Positions 46,015 to 55,907 of a stretch of 64,000 bases of DNA are shown piece by piece (the stretch's first letter is position 1; each line of letters begins with the position of its first letter). Source of the DNA: Planctomycetota bacterium. Lineage in GTDB: Bacteria; Planctomycetota; UBA8742; UBA2392. Location of the stretch: assembly GCA_020638635.1 (NCBI GenBank), contig JACKIE010000007.1, positions 56,746-120,745 on the forward strand, read 5' to 3'. The notes under the pieces were generated by a model. That model made no database searches, was not told the DNA's origin, and saw only the letters and a program-made list of their open reading frames with translations. The translations under genes were made by a program, and so were the position numbers.

Positions 46015-47202
46015 TCAGCGCGGCATGAACATCGGGATGTTTAGCACTGAGGGCGCTTCCTGTTTGGCGACTTCCCAATAGCTCCCCACGTCGCGCAGGG
46101 TCTCGACCTGCTGGCCGTCGCGTACGCGGGTAGCCACGAAACGCTGCTTGATTGCTTCAACGCGCCAGCCTTCGCCGTCCTTGCGCAACTCGAACAGCCA
46201 GCTCGTGTTGAAGTAGTCGCCTTTACGAATCAGAACGCCCAAGCGTCCCTCGCCCAGCTGGCGCTGCTCGATCTGTGAAATCGAGAACGAAAGTGTCGGC
46301 CCGGATTCCATTGATTCTTCGGCCGCCTTCCTAAGCGATGCAACTAGTTCAGGCGAAAACAATGGCTCAACGGCGTGCAGGTGAGCTCCCAAGGCGGCAG
46401 CAACTGCGCGTGTGCGCAGCATCAGTCGTCTCAGTAAGATGTCTTCGAAAAACGACCGCACGACCGGATGCATTGCGTCATCGGCCTCCACGCCTGCGCC
46501 GGTCATGGCAGCACCCAATCGAGCGAGCAGCACATAGCCGGGATCATAAGCCTTCCACCAGGCAGCTAGACTCAGCCGTGATTCGTCACCCCAGACAATC
46601 CTGGTGTTGGGAAGCCGATACGCCGCAAGCGTCTCCAACTTTTCAATTTCCCATTCATCAGGCAGTCCGACGCGGGCTTTGCAAGTGAAACGGAACGCCC
46701 GTCGTGACGGCGCAAGTGGATCATCGTCTTCGGAAGACTTCCGCGTAACGATCAGGATACTTGTGCCCGGCTTGACGACTTCCAACTTGCCATCCGGCCC
46801 TGACACAATGAGCGGCAGATCTTCCGACTTCGTTTCCTCAATCTCCCAGTTGCCGCCAAACCCGTTGGCCTTTTTTACCAAGGCCGGAGCCTCGCGCAGC
46901 GGTTCCGGCAGCTCGGACAAGGAATCCTTCAACGCCGAGTTTTCGAGTTCGTGCACGCGGGATTCGAAGCCCTCCAAGCCTGGCCAGACTTCGCTGCGGC
47001 CGTCGGACAGGGCCAGAAACGTCCTAACCAGCGCAGTGGGGCTGCTGCGGTCGAGCTCGATACTGGGGTTCAGGCTGACCTTCAGCGTATCAACACTGTC
47101 ACCTTGAACTTTCCACTCAAAGGGGGCGACCAGTTCGTCCTGCGCGTTGGCAGCCACGGCGGCAAACAGCAGCAAAGCGGGAAGCAGCTTCAGAATCCGC
47201 AT
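46015..47202 (-). CDS. Exported protein, paralogue of the 59520 gene
   Basis: 395 residues with a signal peptide (MRILKLLPALLLFAAVAANAQ). The start of the mature region, APFEWKVQGDSVDTLKVSL, closely matches APYRWKCEGDSVETFKASL in the gene at 59520. Both continue with ALVRTFLALSDGRS or TVQAYLGLCDGRA and end with a beta-rich domain with a WRVEAIKQRF/WRVVSAAT motif. This C-terminal domain resembles SnoaL/NTF2-like folds, an inference from pattern only. Function unknown. Confidence 0.7.
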   Translation of the reverse strand: MRILKLLPALLLFAAVAANAQDELVAPFEWKVQGDSVDTLKVSLNPSIELDRSSPTALVRTFLALSDGRSEVWPGLEGFESRVHELENSALKDSLSELPEPLREAPALVKKANGFGGNWEIEETKSEDLPLIVSGPDGKLEVVKPGTSILIVTRKSSEDDDPLAPSRRAFRFTCKARVGLPDEWEIEKLETLAAYRLPNTRIVWGDESRLSLAAWWKAYDPGYVLLARLGAAMTGAGVEADDAMHPVVRSFFEDILLRRLMLRTRAVAAALGAHLHAVEPLFSPELVASLRKAAEESMESGPTLSFSISQIEQRQLGEGRLGVLIRKGDYFNTSWLFELRKDGEGWRVEAIKQRFVATRVRDGQQVETLRDVGSYWEVAKQEAPSVLNIPMFMPR

Positions 47203-47409
47203 CAGTTCACCTTGTGGTCAAACGACCCAGCCAGTCTAGCTCGCGCGAGGTCGCACGCGAAAAAGGAATTCTTGGTCGTACCTGAGCCCTTCATAGCGAT
47301 GGGCGGAGCAATCAAGGCGACATGCCAGACCACCGTGAGGTGCCCGTGCACACCCCGGCCCTCGCGGGCCGAGCTTGGACTTCCTGCCCCCCGGTTTTCG
47401 CGATTGCCC

Positions 47410-47437
47410 TTGCGGGGCCCCTTGCCTTGCCTATACT
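47410..47437 (+). promoter_or_regulatory. Possible sigma-70 promoter of guaA
   Basis: TTGCGG (47410-47415), a 16 bp spacer and TATACT (47432-47437), 60 bp upstream of the guaA start. The -10 is good and the -35 is weak. Confidence 0.45.
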
Positions 47438-47497
47438 TCTTTTTTGCCCCGGCGGGGACGCCTCTGACGTCTCCGCCGTATGCATTTGGAGGGTGCC

Positions 47498-49063
<1,566 letters not shown>

Positions 49064-49068
49064 CCGGT

Positions 49069-49161
49069 CAATTCAAAATGAAAAATGCAAAATTCAAAAT
49101 TGGACTGCGTGGACGCCTGCGGCAGTTCCATTTTGCATTTTGCATTTTGAATTTTTCATTG
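49069..49161. repeat. Tandem-word hairpin, word AATTCAAAATG/TGCAAAATT
   Basis: The left arm is TTCAAAATG, AAAAATGCAAAATTC, AAAATTGG. The right arm is CCATTTTGCATTTTG, CATTTTGAATTTTTCATTG. They are complementary around a GGAC...GTTC centre. The AT-rich element contrasts sharply with the surrounding DNA. It starts 5 bp after the guaA stop and overlaps the start of the next gene. Confidence 0.85.
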
Positions 49162-49878
49162 ATTGCCGCGTGTGGATCGGGCGACAACTCAGGCAACACC
49201 ACCGCCGGGCCGCAGGTTCCTTCCCTGCAGGGCGAGCGCGTCGGCGACGTGTACGAACCGGCCGTGGACATCAAGCTCGCGCCCACCAAGCTGCACGGCG
49301 AGTTGGCGGCGCTGCTTCCCAAGGGCGCGCTGGTGAAGGACTCGGTAATCTACGGCGGCTGGGACGCCGCGTCGGCGACCCTTTCCGACGAGACACCCGA
49401 GAGCGCGGCCATGCCCACGGTGGCCGCCAGCTATCGTTCCATGAGCCACACCATCACCACCGACACCGAGAACAAAGCCAGCGCGATCAAGCAGGAATAC
49501 CCGCAAACCGCCCGCTTCATCCTGATCAAGGCGCCCGAAGTCGCGGCTGCGCAGCCGGTCGCGGACGCGATCCGCGACAATCTGCTGGCGAAAGGATTCC
49601 ACGAACTCTCGCCGCTCGAGCTGGTGATCGGCATCGCGAACAGCCAGCCCGTGCTGCGCTACTCACGCGTGGATTCGAGGACGGACATCGACGACGTGTA
49701 CGTCGCCTACATCAAGGTGGTCAACGACGTCGTGCTGTTCGCCCTCGAAAGCGAAGCGGCCGCCAAGGTGCCCGGCCCCGACGGCGCCCAGATTTCGCGC
49801 GTTGAAGACAGCGGACTTGGCACCCGCCTGGGCGGCCAGCTCACGGTACTCGCCGCCGACCGCCTGCTCCGCCCCTGA
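49078..49878 (+). CDS. Lipoprotein with repeat-derived signal peptide
   Basis: 266 residues from the ATG at 49078; a GTG at 49054 inside guaA is the alternative. The signal sequence is MKNAKFKIGLRGRLRQ, then FHFAFCILNFSLIAAC with the lipobox cysteine at 32. The basic and hydrophobic parts are both encoded by the AT-rich word repeat at 49069-49161. The mature protein (VPSLQGERVGDVYEP, TKLHGELAALLPKGA, AKGFHELSPLELVIG) has no family I can name. Its 3' end overlaps the convergent HxlR gene by 38 bp. Confidence 0.7.
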   Translation: MKNAKFKIGLRGRLRQFHFAFCILNFSLIAACGSGDNSGNTTAGPQVPSLQGERVGDVYEPAVDIKLAPTKLHGELAALLPKGALVKDSVIYGGWDAASATLSDETPESAAMPTVAASYRSMSHTITTDTENKASAIKQEYPQTARFILIKAPEVAAAQPVADAIRDNLLAKGFHELSPLELVIGIANSQPVLRYSRVDSRTDIDDVYVAYIKVVNDVVLFALESEAAAKVPGPDGAQISRVEDSGLGTRLGGQLTVLAADRLLRP

Positions 49879-50230
49879 GATCGAAGGCCTTGCGGGCTCG
49901 ATCCAGCGAGTTCATGTGTTTTTCGACCCACTGCCAAAGGCTGCAGACGGCTTCGCCCAGACTGTAGCCCAGGCGCGTCAGCCGATACTCGACACGCGGG
50001 GGCACCTCGGCGTGGACCGTGCGTGTGACCAACCCGTCACGCTCCAGCTGGCGCAGAGTCTTGGTGAGCATCTTCTGGCTTACACCGCCAAGCCTGCGGC
50101 GCAGCTCGGAGAAGCGCGTCGGCTTCTTTTCGTCCAGTTCCTCGATCACCAGCAGCGTCCACTTGTCAGCGATGCGCTCCAGTACCTCGCGCAGCAGGGC
50201 TTCTTTCGCTGATATTTTTTGGGCCGCCAT
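49841..50230 (-). CDS. HxlR-family transcriptional regulator
   Basis: 129 residues from MAAQKIS at 50230. The winged helix-turn-helix is typical of HxlR: LERIADKWTLLVIEEL, RFSELRRRLGGVSQKMLTKTLRQLERDGLVTRTVHAEVPPRVEYRLT, then GYSLGEAV. HxlR proteins often respond to aldehydes or oxidative stress. No conserved N-terminal cysteine is present, so sensing is unclear. It is divergent from the aldo/keto reductase, its probable target. Confidence 0.92.
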   Translation of the reverse strand: MAAQKISAKEALLREVLERIADKWTLLVIEELDEKKPTRFSELRRRLGGVSQKMLTKTLRQLERDGLVTRTVHAEVPPRVEYRLTRLGYSLGEAVCSLWQWVEKHMNSLDRARKAFDLRGGAGGRRRVP

Positions 50231-50254
50231 CCCGCCTCCCACACAATAGTTTCT

Positions 50255-50305
50255 CTTTGGATACTACAGAATATTTGGGTGCCTGCTTTCCTTTTGATAC
50301 CAGTA
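50255..50305. promoter_or_regulatory. Candidate HxlR operator: two direct repeats
   Basis: CTTTGGATACTACAG (50255-50269) and CTTTTGATACCAGTA (50291-50305) are direct repeats 36 bp apart. They lie in the 111 bp divergent spacer between the HxlR gene and the aldo/keto reductase. TGATACxAGTA-like sites fit HxlR-type operators. Confidence 0.5.
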
Positions 50306-50341
50306 TGCCTAAGCTGACCAAGTCAGCACAAGGAGAAAGCC

Positions 50342-51322
50342 ATGAGCACGCGCAGACTCGGCAAGGCCGGCCCCGAGGTCTTTCCCCTCGGTCTCGGCTG
50401 CATGGGCATGTCCGACTTCTACGGGCCGGCCGACGAAAACGAGAGCATCGCCACCATCCACGCGGCGCTGGATGCCGGCGTCAACCTGCTCGACACCGGC
50501 GACTACTACGGCATGGGCCACAACGAAATGCTGATCGGACGCGCCTTGCGGGGCCGCCGCGACAAAGCGCTGGTCAGCGTGAAGTTCGGCGCGCTGCGCG
50601 ATCCCGCCGGCGCCTGGACCGGCATGGATGCGCGGCCCGTCGCCGTGAAGAACTTCCTGGCGTACTCGCTCAAGCGCCTGGGCGTGGACCACATCGACAT
50701 CTATCGGCCGGGCCGGTTGGACCCGCAGGTGCCCATCGAGGAAACCGTCGGCGCGATCAAGGAGGTGATCGAGGCCGGCCTCGTGCGGTACATCGGCCTG
50801 AGCGAAGTGGGCGCTGACACCGTGCGACGCGCCCACGCCGTGCACCCGATCGGGGACCTGCAGATCGAATACTCGCTGGTCAGCCGCAAGCCGGAGGAAA
50901 CGATCCTGCCCGCGTTGAACGAATTGGGAGTCGGCATGACCGCCTACGGCGTGCTGTCGCGAGGCCTGCTCGCAGGCAGCAAACCGGCCGGCAAAGGCGA
51001 CTTCCGTGCGTACCTGCCGCGTTTCACGGGCGACAACGCCGCTCGCAACGCGAAGCTGGTCGCTGCCCTGGAATCCGTCGCCGCCGACAAGGGCGTAAGC
51101 ACGCCGCAGCTTGCAATCGCCTGGGTGCTGTCACGCGGCGAGAACATCGTACCGCTGGTCGGCGCCCGTAAACGCAGCCAGCTTGAGGACTCGCTGGGCG
51201 CCCTGCGGCTGAAGCTGACCGAAGAAGACCGGCAGCGCATCGAACAGGCCGTACCCGAAGCCAAAGTCGCCGGGCAGCGCTACCCGGAACAGGCGATGGC
51301 GCACCTCGACAGCGAACGATAG
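50342..51322 (+). CDS. Aldo/keto reductase
   Basis: 326 residues, NADPH-dependent TIM barrel. The N-terminus FPLGLGCMGMSDFYGPADE is typical of the AKR13/YajO-type group. The catalytic tyrosine is in LLDTGDYYGMGHNEML (catalytic Asp in the same block), the lysine region is in VSVKFG, and the C-terminal NADPH site contains IVPLVGARKRSQLEDSLGAL. It probably reduces reactive aldehydes and is likely controlled by the divergent HxlR protein. Start 50342 has AAGGAG upstream. Confidence 0.92.
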   Translation: MSTRRLGKAGPEVFPLGLGCMGMSDFYGPADENESIATIHAALDAGVNLLDTGDYYGMGHNEMLIGRALRGRRDKALVSVKFGALRDPAGAWTGMDARPVAVKNFLAYSLKRLGVDHIDIYRPGRLDPQVPIEETVGAIKEVIEAGLVRYIGLSEVGADTVRRAHAVHPIGDLQIEYSLVSRKPEETILPALNELGVGMTAYGVLSRGLLAGSKPAGKGDFRAYLPRFTGDNAARNAKLVAALESVAADKGVSTPQLAIAWVLSRGENIVPLVGARKRSQLEDSLGALRLKLTEEDRQRIEQAVPEAKVAGQRYPEQAMAHLDSER

Positions 51323-51328
51323 CCGCGC

Positions 51329-54300
51329 CTACTTCAGCGAGGTGCAGTCCAGCATCGCCAGCAGCGCCATGGCGGTGCCGGCGTTGCGGCCGCAGCTCAG
51401 TTGGGCGTCGCAGAAGCCGCCGTCGAGCTCCTGCGTGGCGAGCAGCTTTTCGGTCAACGTTTTGGCGCTGTCCTTGTCCTTGAGTACGACCATGGCCTGC
51501 GCGGCGTACCATGCGCCGAAGTAGTAGTGGTAGGCGTCCTGCATGGCATCGGGTTCGAAGAAGTGCTCCCAGCGCTTGGTCGTGCGGCGCACGTCGTCGA
51601 GGTACTTGAAGAACAGCGGCAGGGTCTCGGCCACGCGCTTGTTGTCCTTGCTGAAGCCGCCGTGCAGCAGGGCCAGCTCGCACACCGTGTTGCGCATGCT
51701 GGAGCTCTTGGTGTCGTCCACCTTGGTGAGGTGCTGCATCTTGGCGCCGTAGTGGAACACCGCAAGCTTGCCCACGCGCTGCGATTCCAGGAACTTCGCC
51801 CCGCGCTCCAGCATGTCGTCCACGTCGTCGAGCTTGAGCTGCTTCACGCGCACCAGCGCCAGCATGATCGGAGCCGTGTTGAACGTATGCAGGCGCTCGG
51901 TGTCGCCGGTGTAGGTCCAGCCGCCGTCGTGCTCCATCTCGCGCAGCTTGGCGACCAGCTTGCGGGCGCGCTCGCGCGAGGCCTTCCTGGCCGCCGACTT
52001 CAGCCTCTCGTGCAACTCTACTTCCATCTGCAGGGCGTAGGTGACCGCGAAGATGCTGTCCTGCGGGTTCTCGCTCCAGGTGTACACGGCCGCCGAGCCC
52101 GCCTCGATCGCCTTCTCGATGCGCGGCTTGAGCTGCTTGCTGACCACCGGCATGGCGCGGCGCAGGGCCATCACGCACAAGGCGTTGCGGGCGACCTGGG
52201 CGAAGTCCTGCATGGACTGGCCGCTCGGGTTTAACATGGCCGTGAGGTGGCCCTCCCACTGGCCGTCGGGGCGCTGGCGCTCGAGCAGGTACAGCACCGC
52301 GCGCTCGATGGCCGTGGCGGACTCGGTCTCGCCGGCGGCCTCGTTGAGGCCGCTTTCGGTCGAGTTCAGCTTATTGGGCAGCGGCAGATCGGAGAAGCGG
52401 CACCACTCCTCCGGGTTGGGGTCGCCGGCCGCCGTGTACATGGATGCTCTCACGCACCAGGGGTCGGAGTCCTTCCGCACCGCCAGTTCCGCCAGCAGCT
52501 TGCGCGCCTCGGTTGCCTTGCCGGCGCCGTCCTGCGCCAGGGCCGAGAAGAACTCCAGCCGGTTGCGCCAGGCGGAAGCCTGCTCCGCCTTTACGCTCGC
52601 GGCCGTCTTCACGGCCGGCTCGAAGGCCCCGATGCGCACCTGCGCCTCTGCCAGCAATGCCGCGTGGCGCACCTGCAGTTCCTTGCCGGGCTTGAGCTTG
52701 AGCAGGGCCGCCGCGGCCTCAGTCGCTCGACCGGTGAGCAGTTGCAGCTCCGCCAACGCCAGCGACGCGACGGCTTCTCCGCCGGCCGGCGGCATCTGGA
52801 CCAGCGTTTCTGCTTTCTCGAACAAACCGGCATCAAGCAGTTGGTCCAGCGCGGCCGTGTAATTCTCGACTGAGGGCGTCTTCGCCAGCGCGTCCAGGGC
52901 GGTTTCCAGCGACTTCGGCAGGGCGAGCTGCGCCGCCTTCTGTGCCGTGGCGGCCAGCTTGTGGAACAGCTCCGGCGCGTAGAGCGTCATGTTGCGGGCA
53001 TGGGCGACCACCTTGCCCTCGGGCGAAATCATCAGCACTGCCGGTGCTCCGACGTCCGTGTCCGCCATGCCGATCGCCTTCAGGGCGTGCGGCTCGTCCT
53101 TGTAGATGTCGGTCCAGTGCATGATGTTGAGCCGCATCTTCACCGGTGCGCAGCGCTGCTTGACGAACGCTGCGGCGCGCGGCTCGGCCAGCAGGCCGAC
53201 CAGCATGGCACGCTCCTTGACGAAACCGCCGTCGGTTTCGGGCGGCGTGCTTCGCGCGCGCTGCCGGTCGGCGAAGGCCTTGGCCTCGCGGTAGCCGCAA
53301 TCGAACACGCCGCTGTCGAACGGATTCACGAACAGCACTGTCAGCTTGCCCTCGGCCTTGCCCTTCTCCAGCGCGTCCTCGAGCGTCTCGGCCCAGGGCA
53401 TGTCGTTGAAGAAAGACTCGTACTCGCCGGGTTTGCGCTGGCTGAGGCGCGTCAGCGCCAACCTGGCCGTCTCGCGCACGTAGAAGATTTCCTTGCCGTT
53501 GGCGTCCGCGCGTTTGGCGGGATCGCCCTCGGCCATCTCGGTCAGGCGCTCGCGCGCTTCCTTGCTGCCGCCGCCGCACCAGCCCAGGGCCTCGGCGCAC
53601 AGCCAGCGCACCATGTCTTCCTTGTCGCGGCTGTTGCGCAGCAGCACGGGCAGCGCCTTGGCCGACTTGGTCTGCCCCAGCGCTCCGGCCGCGCGCCAGC
53701 GGTCGAACACCGGGCGGTCCGTGTCGTCCAGTATCTTGCTCAGGGGCTCGATGGCGTCTTCGCCGTACTTCTCGACGGCCTTGAGCACGGCCGCGTAGTC
53801 CGACTTCATGGCTTCGTCGATCGCCTTCTGCACTTCCTCGGGCGGCCATTTCAGGCCGGTCTTGCCGCCGAGGCGCTGGATGACGGGCTTGAGCTTGGCG
53901 GCGTCGAGACCCGCGGCCTTGCACAGGGAATCCAGGTCATAGGTGCCGTCCAGGAACGCGGTGTCGTATGTCCAGAAGCAGTAGCGCAGCTTCTTTTCGC
54001 GAGCGGTGGCGATGAACTTCGCCAGCCACTCGTCGCTGACCTTGTCGTCGGGCCTCCAGGTGATCTTGGCCAGGGCCGGGCCGGGGGTCTTGGTCTGCTT
54101 CATGATCTCCAGCGCAGCGTCCATGTCCTCGGCGTAGTCGGCTTCCTTGAGCACGAACACGTAGGGGCGCTCGACGTCAACCACGTCGCGGAACGGCTTG
54201 AACAGCGCCTCCGCGGGCGGGCGCACCATCCCCAGCTTCACGTCCGGCTTCAGCTTGCGCATGGCCTCGCGCGTTTCGGACAGGAAGCTGTGGACACTTT

Positions 54301-54856
54301 TGGTGTCGTACTCGGGGTCGGCCTTGCGGGCCTGTTTGCTGGCTTCACTCTGGTCGTTCTGGCTGGGGTTGTAGATCACGACTTCATCGAACTCGGGGCA
54401 CTTGGTCAGGATGTCCACGGCCCACTGGCTGCCCCACTTTCGGGCCTCGGCGTCGGCGTAAAGGATTTCGCGGTTCTCGGGCAGCTTGCCCTCGGCGTCG
54501 GTCTGGGCCTTCACCTTGATCTTGTCCGCCTGGAAACCCTTGAAGCGCGGGCGGTACATGGCGGCGACGTTGACCTTCTCGGCCTTGAGCTGTTTCGCCA
54601 GCTCGTTGACGCGCTCGAACTTCGTGCGTTCCCAGTGCAGGGTGATCCAGGCCCAGTCGATCACCACCTCGCGCACGCGGGCCTCGCGCACGAAGGCCAT
54701 CAGGTCTTCGACCGACTGGCCGTTGTCCACGCTGGAGGCCAAGATCGCGATGCCCGGGCCGTCGGTGTCGCCGGCGGGCTCGGCGCGCGAGGACGGCGCC
54801 ACGCAAAGGGCGGCCAGCACGGCCGCGGCAAGCGCCAGGTTCAGCAGTGTACGCAT
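51329..54856 (-). CDS. Large exported multidomain protein (barrel-like, HEAT, thioredoxin-like, alpha/alpha toroid)
   Basis: 1,175 residues from the ATG at 54856, which has a perfect AGGAGG site. A signal peptide covers 1-25 (LLNLALAAAVLAALCVAPSS). Residues 30-330 look like a glycosidase-type barrel (VVIDWAWITLHWERTKFE, YRPRFKGFQ). HEAT-like repeats follow at about 355-450 (FDRWRAAGALGQTKSAKALPVLL). A thioredoxin-like domain (LTVLFVNPFDSGVFDCGY, GAPAVLMISPEG) covers about 480-640, then TPR-like helices. The last 330 residues resemble squalene-cyclase-type repeats (LYLLERQRPDGQWEGHL, MEHDGGWTYTG). The combination suggests a periplasmic processing or scaffold protein. Exact role unknown. Confidence 0.75.
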   Translation of the reverse strand: MRTLLNLALAAAVLAALCVAPSSRAEPAGDTDGPGIAILASSVDNGQSVEDLMAFVREARVREVVIDWAWITLHWERTKFERVNELAKQLKAEKVNVAAMYRPRFKGFQADKIKVKAQTDAEGKLPENREILYADAEARKWGSQWAVDILTKCPEFDEVVIYNPSQNDQSEASKQARKADPEYDTKSVHSFLSETREAMRKLKPDVKLGMVRPPAEALFKPFRDVVDVERPYVFVLKEADYAEDMDAALEIMKQTKTPGPALAKITWRPDDKVSDEWLAKFIATAREKKLRYCFWTYDTAFLDGTYDLDSLCKAAGLDAAKLKPVIQRLGGKTGLKWPPEEVQKAIDEAMKSDYAAVLKAVEKYGEDAIEPLSKILDDTDRPVFDRWRAAGALGQTKSAKALPVLLRNSRDKEDMVRWLCAEALGWCGGGSKEARERLTEMAEGDPAKRADANGKEIFYVRETARLALTRLSQRKPGEYESFFNDMPWAETLEDALEKGKAEGKLTVLFVNPFDSGVFDCGYREAKAFADRQRARSTPPETDGGFVKERAMLVGLLAEPRAAAFVKQRCAPVKMRLNIMHWTDIYKDEPHALKAIGMADTDVGAPAVLMISPEGKVVAHARNMTLYAPELFHKLAATAQKAAQLALPKSLETALDALAKTPSVENYTAALDQLLDAGLFEKAETLVQMPPAGGEAVASLALAELQLLTGRATEAAAALLKLKPGKELQVRHAALLAEAQVRIGAFEPAVKTAASVKAEQASAWRNRLEFFSALAQDGAGKATEARKLLAELAVRKDSDPWCVRASMYTAAGDPNPEEWCRFSDLPLPNKLNSTESGLNEAAGETESATAIERAVLYLLERQRPDGQWEGHLTAMLNPSGQSMQDFAQVARNALCVMALRRAMPVVSKQLKPRIEKAIEAGSAAVYTWSENPQDSIFAVTYALQMEVELHERLKSAARKASRERARKLVAKLREMEHDGGWTYTGDTERLHTFNTAPIMLALVRVKQLKLDDVDDMLERGAKFLESQRVGKLAVFHYGAKMQHLTKVDDTKSSSMRNTVCELALLHGGFSKDNKRVAETLPLFFKYLDDVRRTTKRWEHFFEPDAMQDAYHYYFGAWYAAQAMVVLKDKDSAKTLTEKLLATQELDGGFCDAQLSCGRNAGTAMALLAMLDCTSLK

Positions 54857-54980
54857 GGGAGCCTCCTGTGGGCTCGCCATGATACCCGCAAAGGCCGCCG
54901 CGCCGAAACACGCTTTGGGAAAGCCTCGCCGATCCGCGCCATGGAGGGGGCCCGATTCGCGACGTACCGCAGGTTGAAAC

Positions 54981-55001
54981 TGTACGGCGTTTTGCCGTAC
55001 A
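54981..55001. promoter_or_regulatory. Palindromic operator of the DUF1778/GNAT module
   Basis: Perfect 8 bp inverted repeat TGTACGGC-GTTTT-GCCGTACA ends 19 bp before the antitoxin ATG. It is placed to block the promoter or early transcript; binding by the antitoxin-toxin complex is the usual scheme. Confidence 0.65.
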
Positions 55002-55020
55002 ATTCACTCGGGAGAGATAC

Positions 55021-55395
55021 ATGGCCACCCGCACCGGCAAGAACAGCAAATCCAGAACCCGCCCCCGCAAGACCGCGGCCTCCAAAACCCCGCGCCGCAA
55101 AGCGCGCCGCGACAGACCCGTGAAGTCCGGCCGTGTCGAGGTGCGCCTGACCATCGAGCAGAAGCGGATCGTCGAACAGGCCTCGATCATCCGGGGAATG
55201 ACCGTGTCCAGTTTCGTCACGAACTCGGTGCTGGAAGACGCCCGGGCGACGATTGAGGAAGAGCGTGAGATCAAGCTGGACGCCGAGGACTCGAGGCGCG
55301 TCGCCGAAGCGTTTATCAATCCTCCCGCGCCCACCAAAACCGCGGTGGAAGCGGCGAAGGACTACCTGGCGGGCAGACTCAGGCCGGGTTTCTGA
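55021..55395 (+). CDS. DUF1778-family antitoxin (TacA-like)
   Basis: 124 residues. A basic N-terminal tail (KSRTRPRKTAASKTPRRKARR) precedes the ribbon-helix-helix RVEVRLTIEQKRIVEQASIIRGMTVSSFVTNSVLEDA. The C-terminal region (SRRVAEAFINPPAP) is the toxin-neutralising segment in this family. GGGAG lies before the ATG. The last base overlaps the toxin start (TGATG). The long basic tail is an extension not needed for the fold. Confidence 0.88.
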   Translation: MATRTGKNSKSRTRPRKTAASKTPRRKARRDRPVKSGRVEVRLTIEQKRIVEQASIIRGMTVSSFVTNSVLEDARATIEEEREIKLDAEDSRRVAEAFINPPAPTKTAVEAAKDYLAGRLRPGF

Positions 55396-55907
55396 TGCGC
55401 ACCGAACCGCTTGCCCGGAAACACGACCGCGCTTCTTTTTCCTGCGGCGTGCCCGCGCTCGACGACTACCTGAAATCCTATGCGCTCCAGAACGCGAAGA
55501 ACCATTCGGCCGCGACCTTCGTGCTGGTGGCAGACGACTCTCGAACCATCCGGGGGTTCTACTCTCTCACGTCCCGACATGTGCTGCTGGATGAGCTTCC
55601 GGACGAAATCAGGCCCCGGCTGCCGAAATACCCCGAAGTCGGCGCAACCCTGATTGGGCGATTGGCAGTCAACATTGCGTACCAAGGCCAAGGCATCGGC
55701 AGGCTGCTCGTCATGGATGCGCTGGATCGCTGCATCCGCGCGGCCGCCGAAGTTGCTTCGGCGCTGATCCTGGTGGACGCAAAAGACCCGGCCGCGGCGG
55801 AGTTCTATCTCGCGTGCGGATTCACGCCCTTCAAGGGAATCCCGGACAGGCTGTTCATCACCACCCGCCAGACTGCCGAGATTTTGAAACAGGCTGGGAC
55901 GTCGTAA
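55395..55907 (+). CDS. GNAT-family acetyltransferase toxin (TacT-like)
   Basis: 170 residues. The start RTEPLARKHDRASFSCGVPALDDYLKSYA is typical for TacT-like toxins. The acetyl-CoA loop is VNIAYQGQGIGRLLVMDAL, and the tyrosine in EFYLACGFTPFKG is a candidate catalytic residue. Known members acetylate charged aminoacyl-tRNA and stop translation. Antitoxin precedes toxin with a one-base overlap. Confidence 0.9.
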   Translation: MRTEPLARKHDRASFSCGVPALDDYLKSYALQNAKNHSAATFVLVADDSRTIRGFYSLTSRHVLLDELPDEIRPRLPKYPEVGATLIGRLAVNIAYQGQGIGRLLVMDALDRCIRAAAEVASALILVDAKDPAAAEFYLACGFTPFKGIPDRLFITTRQTAEILKQAGTS

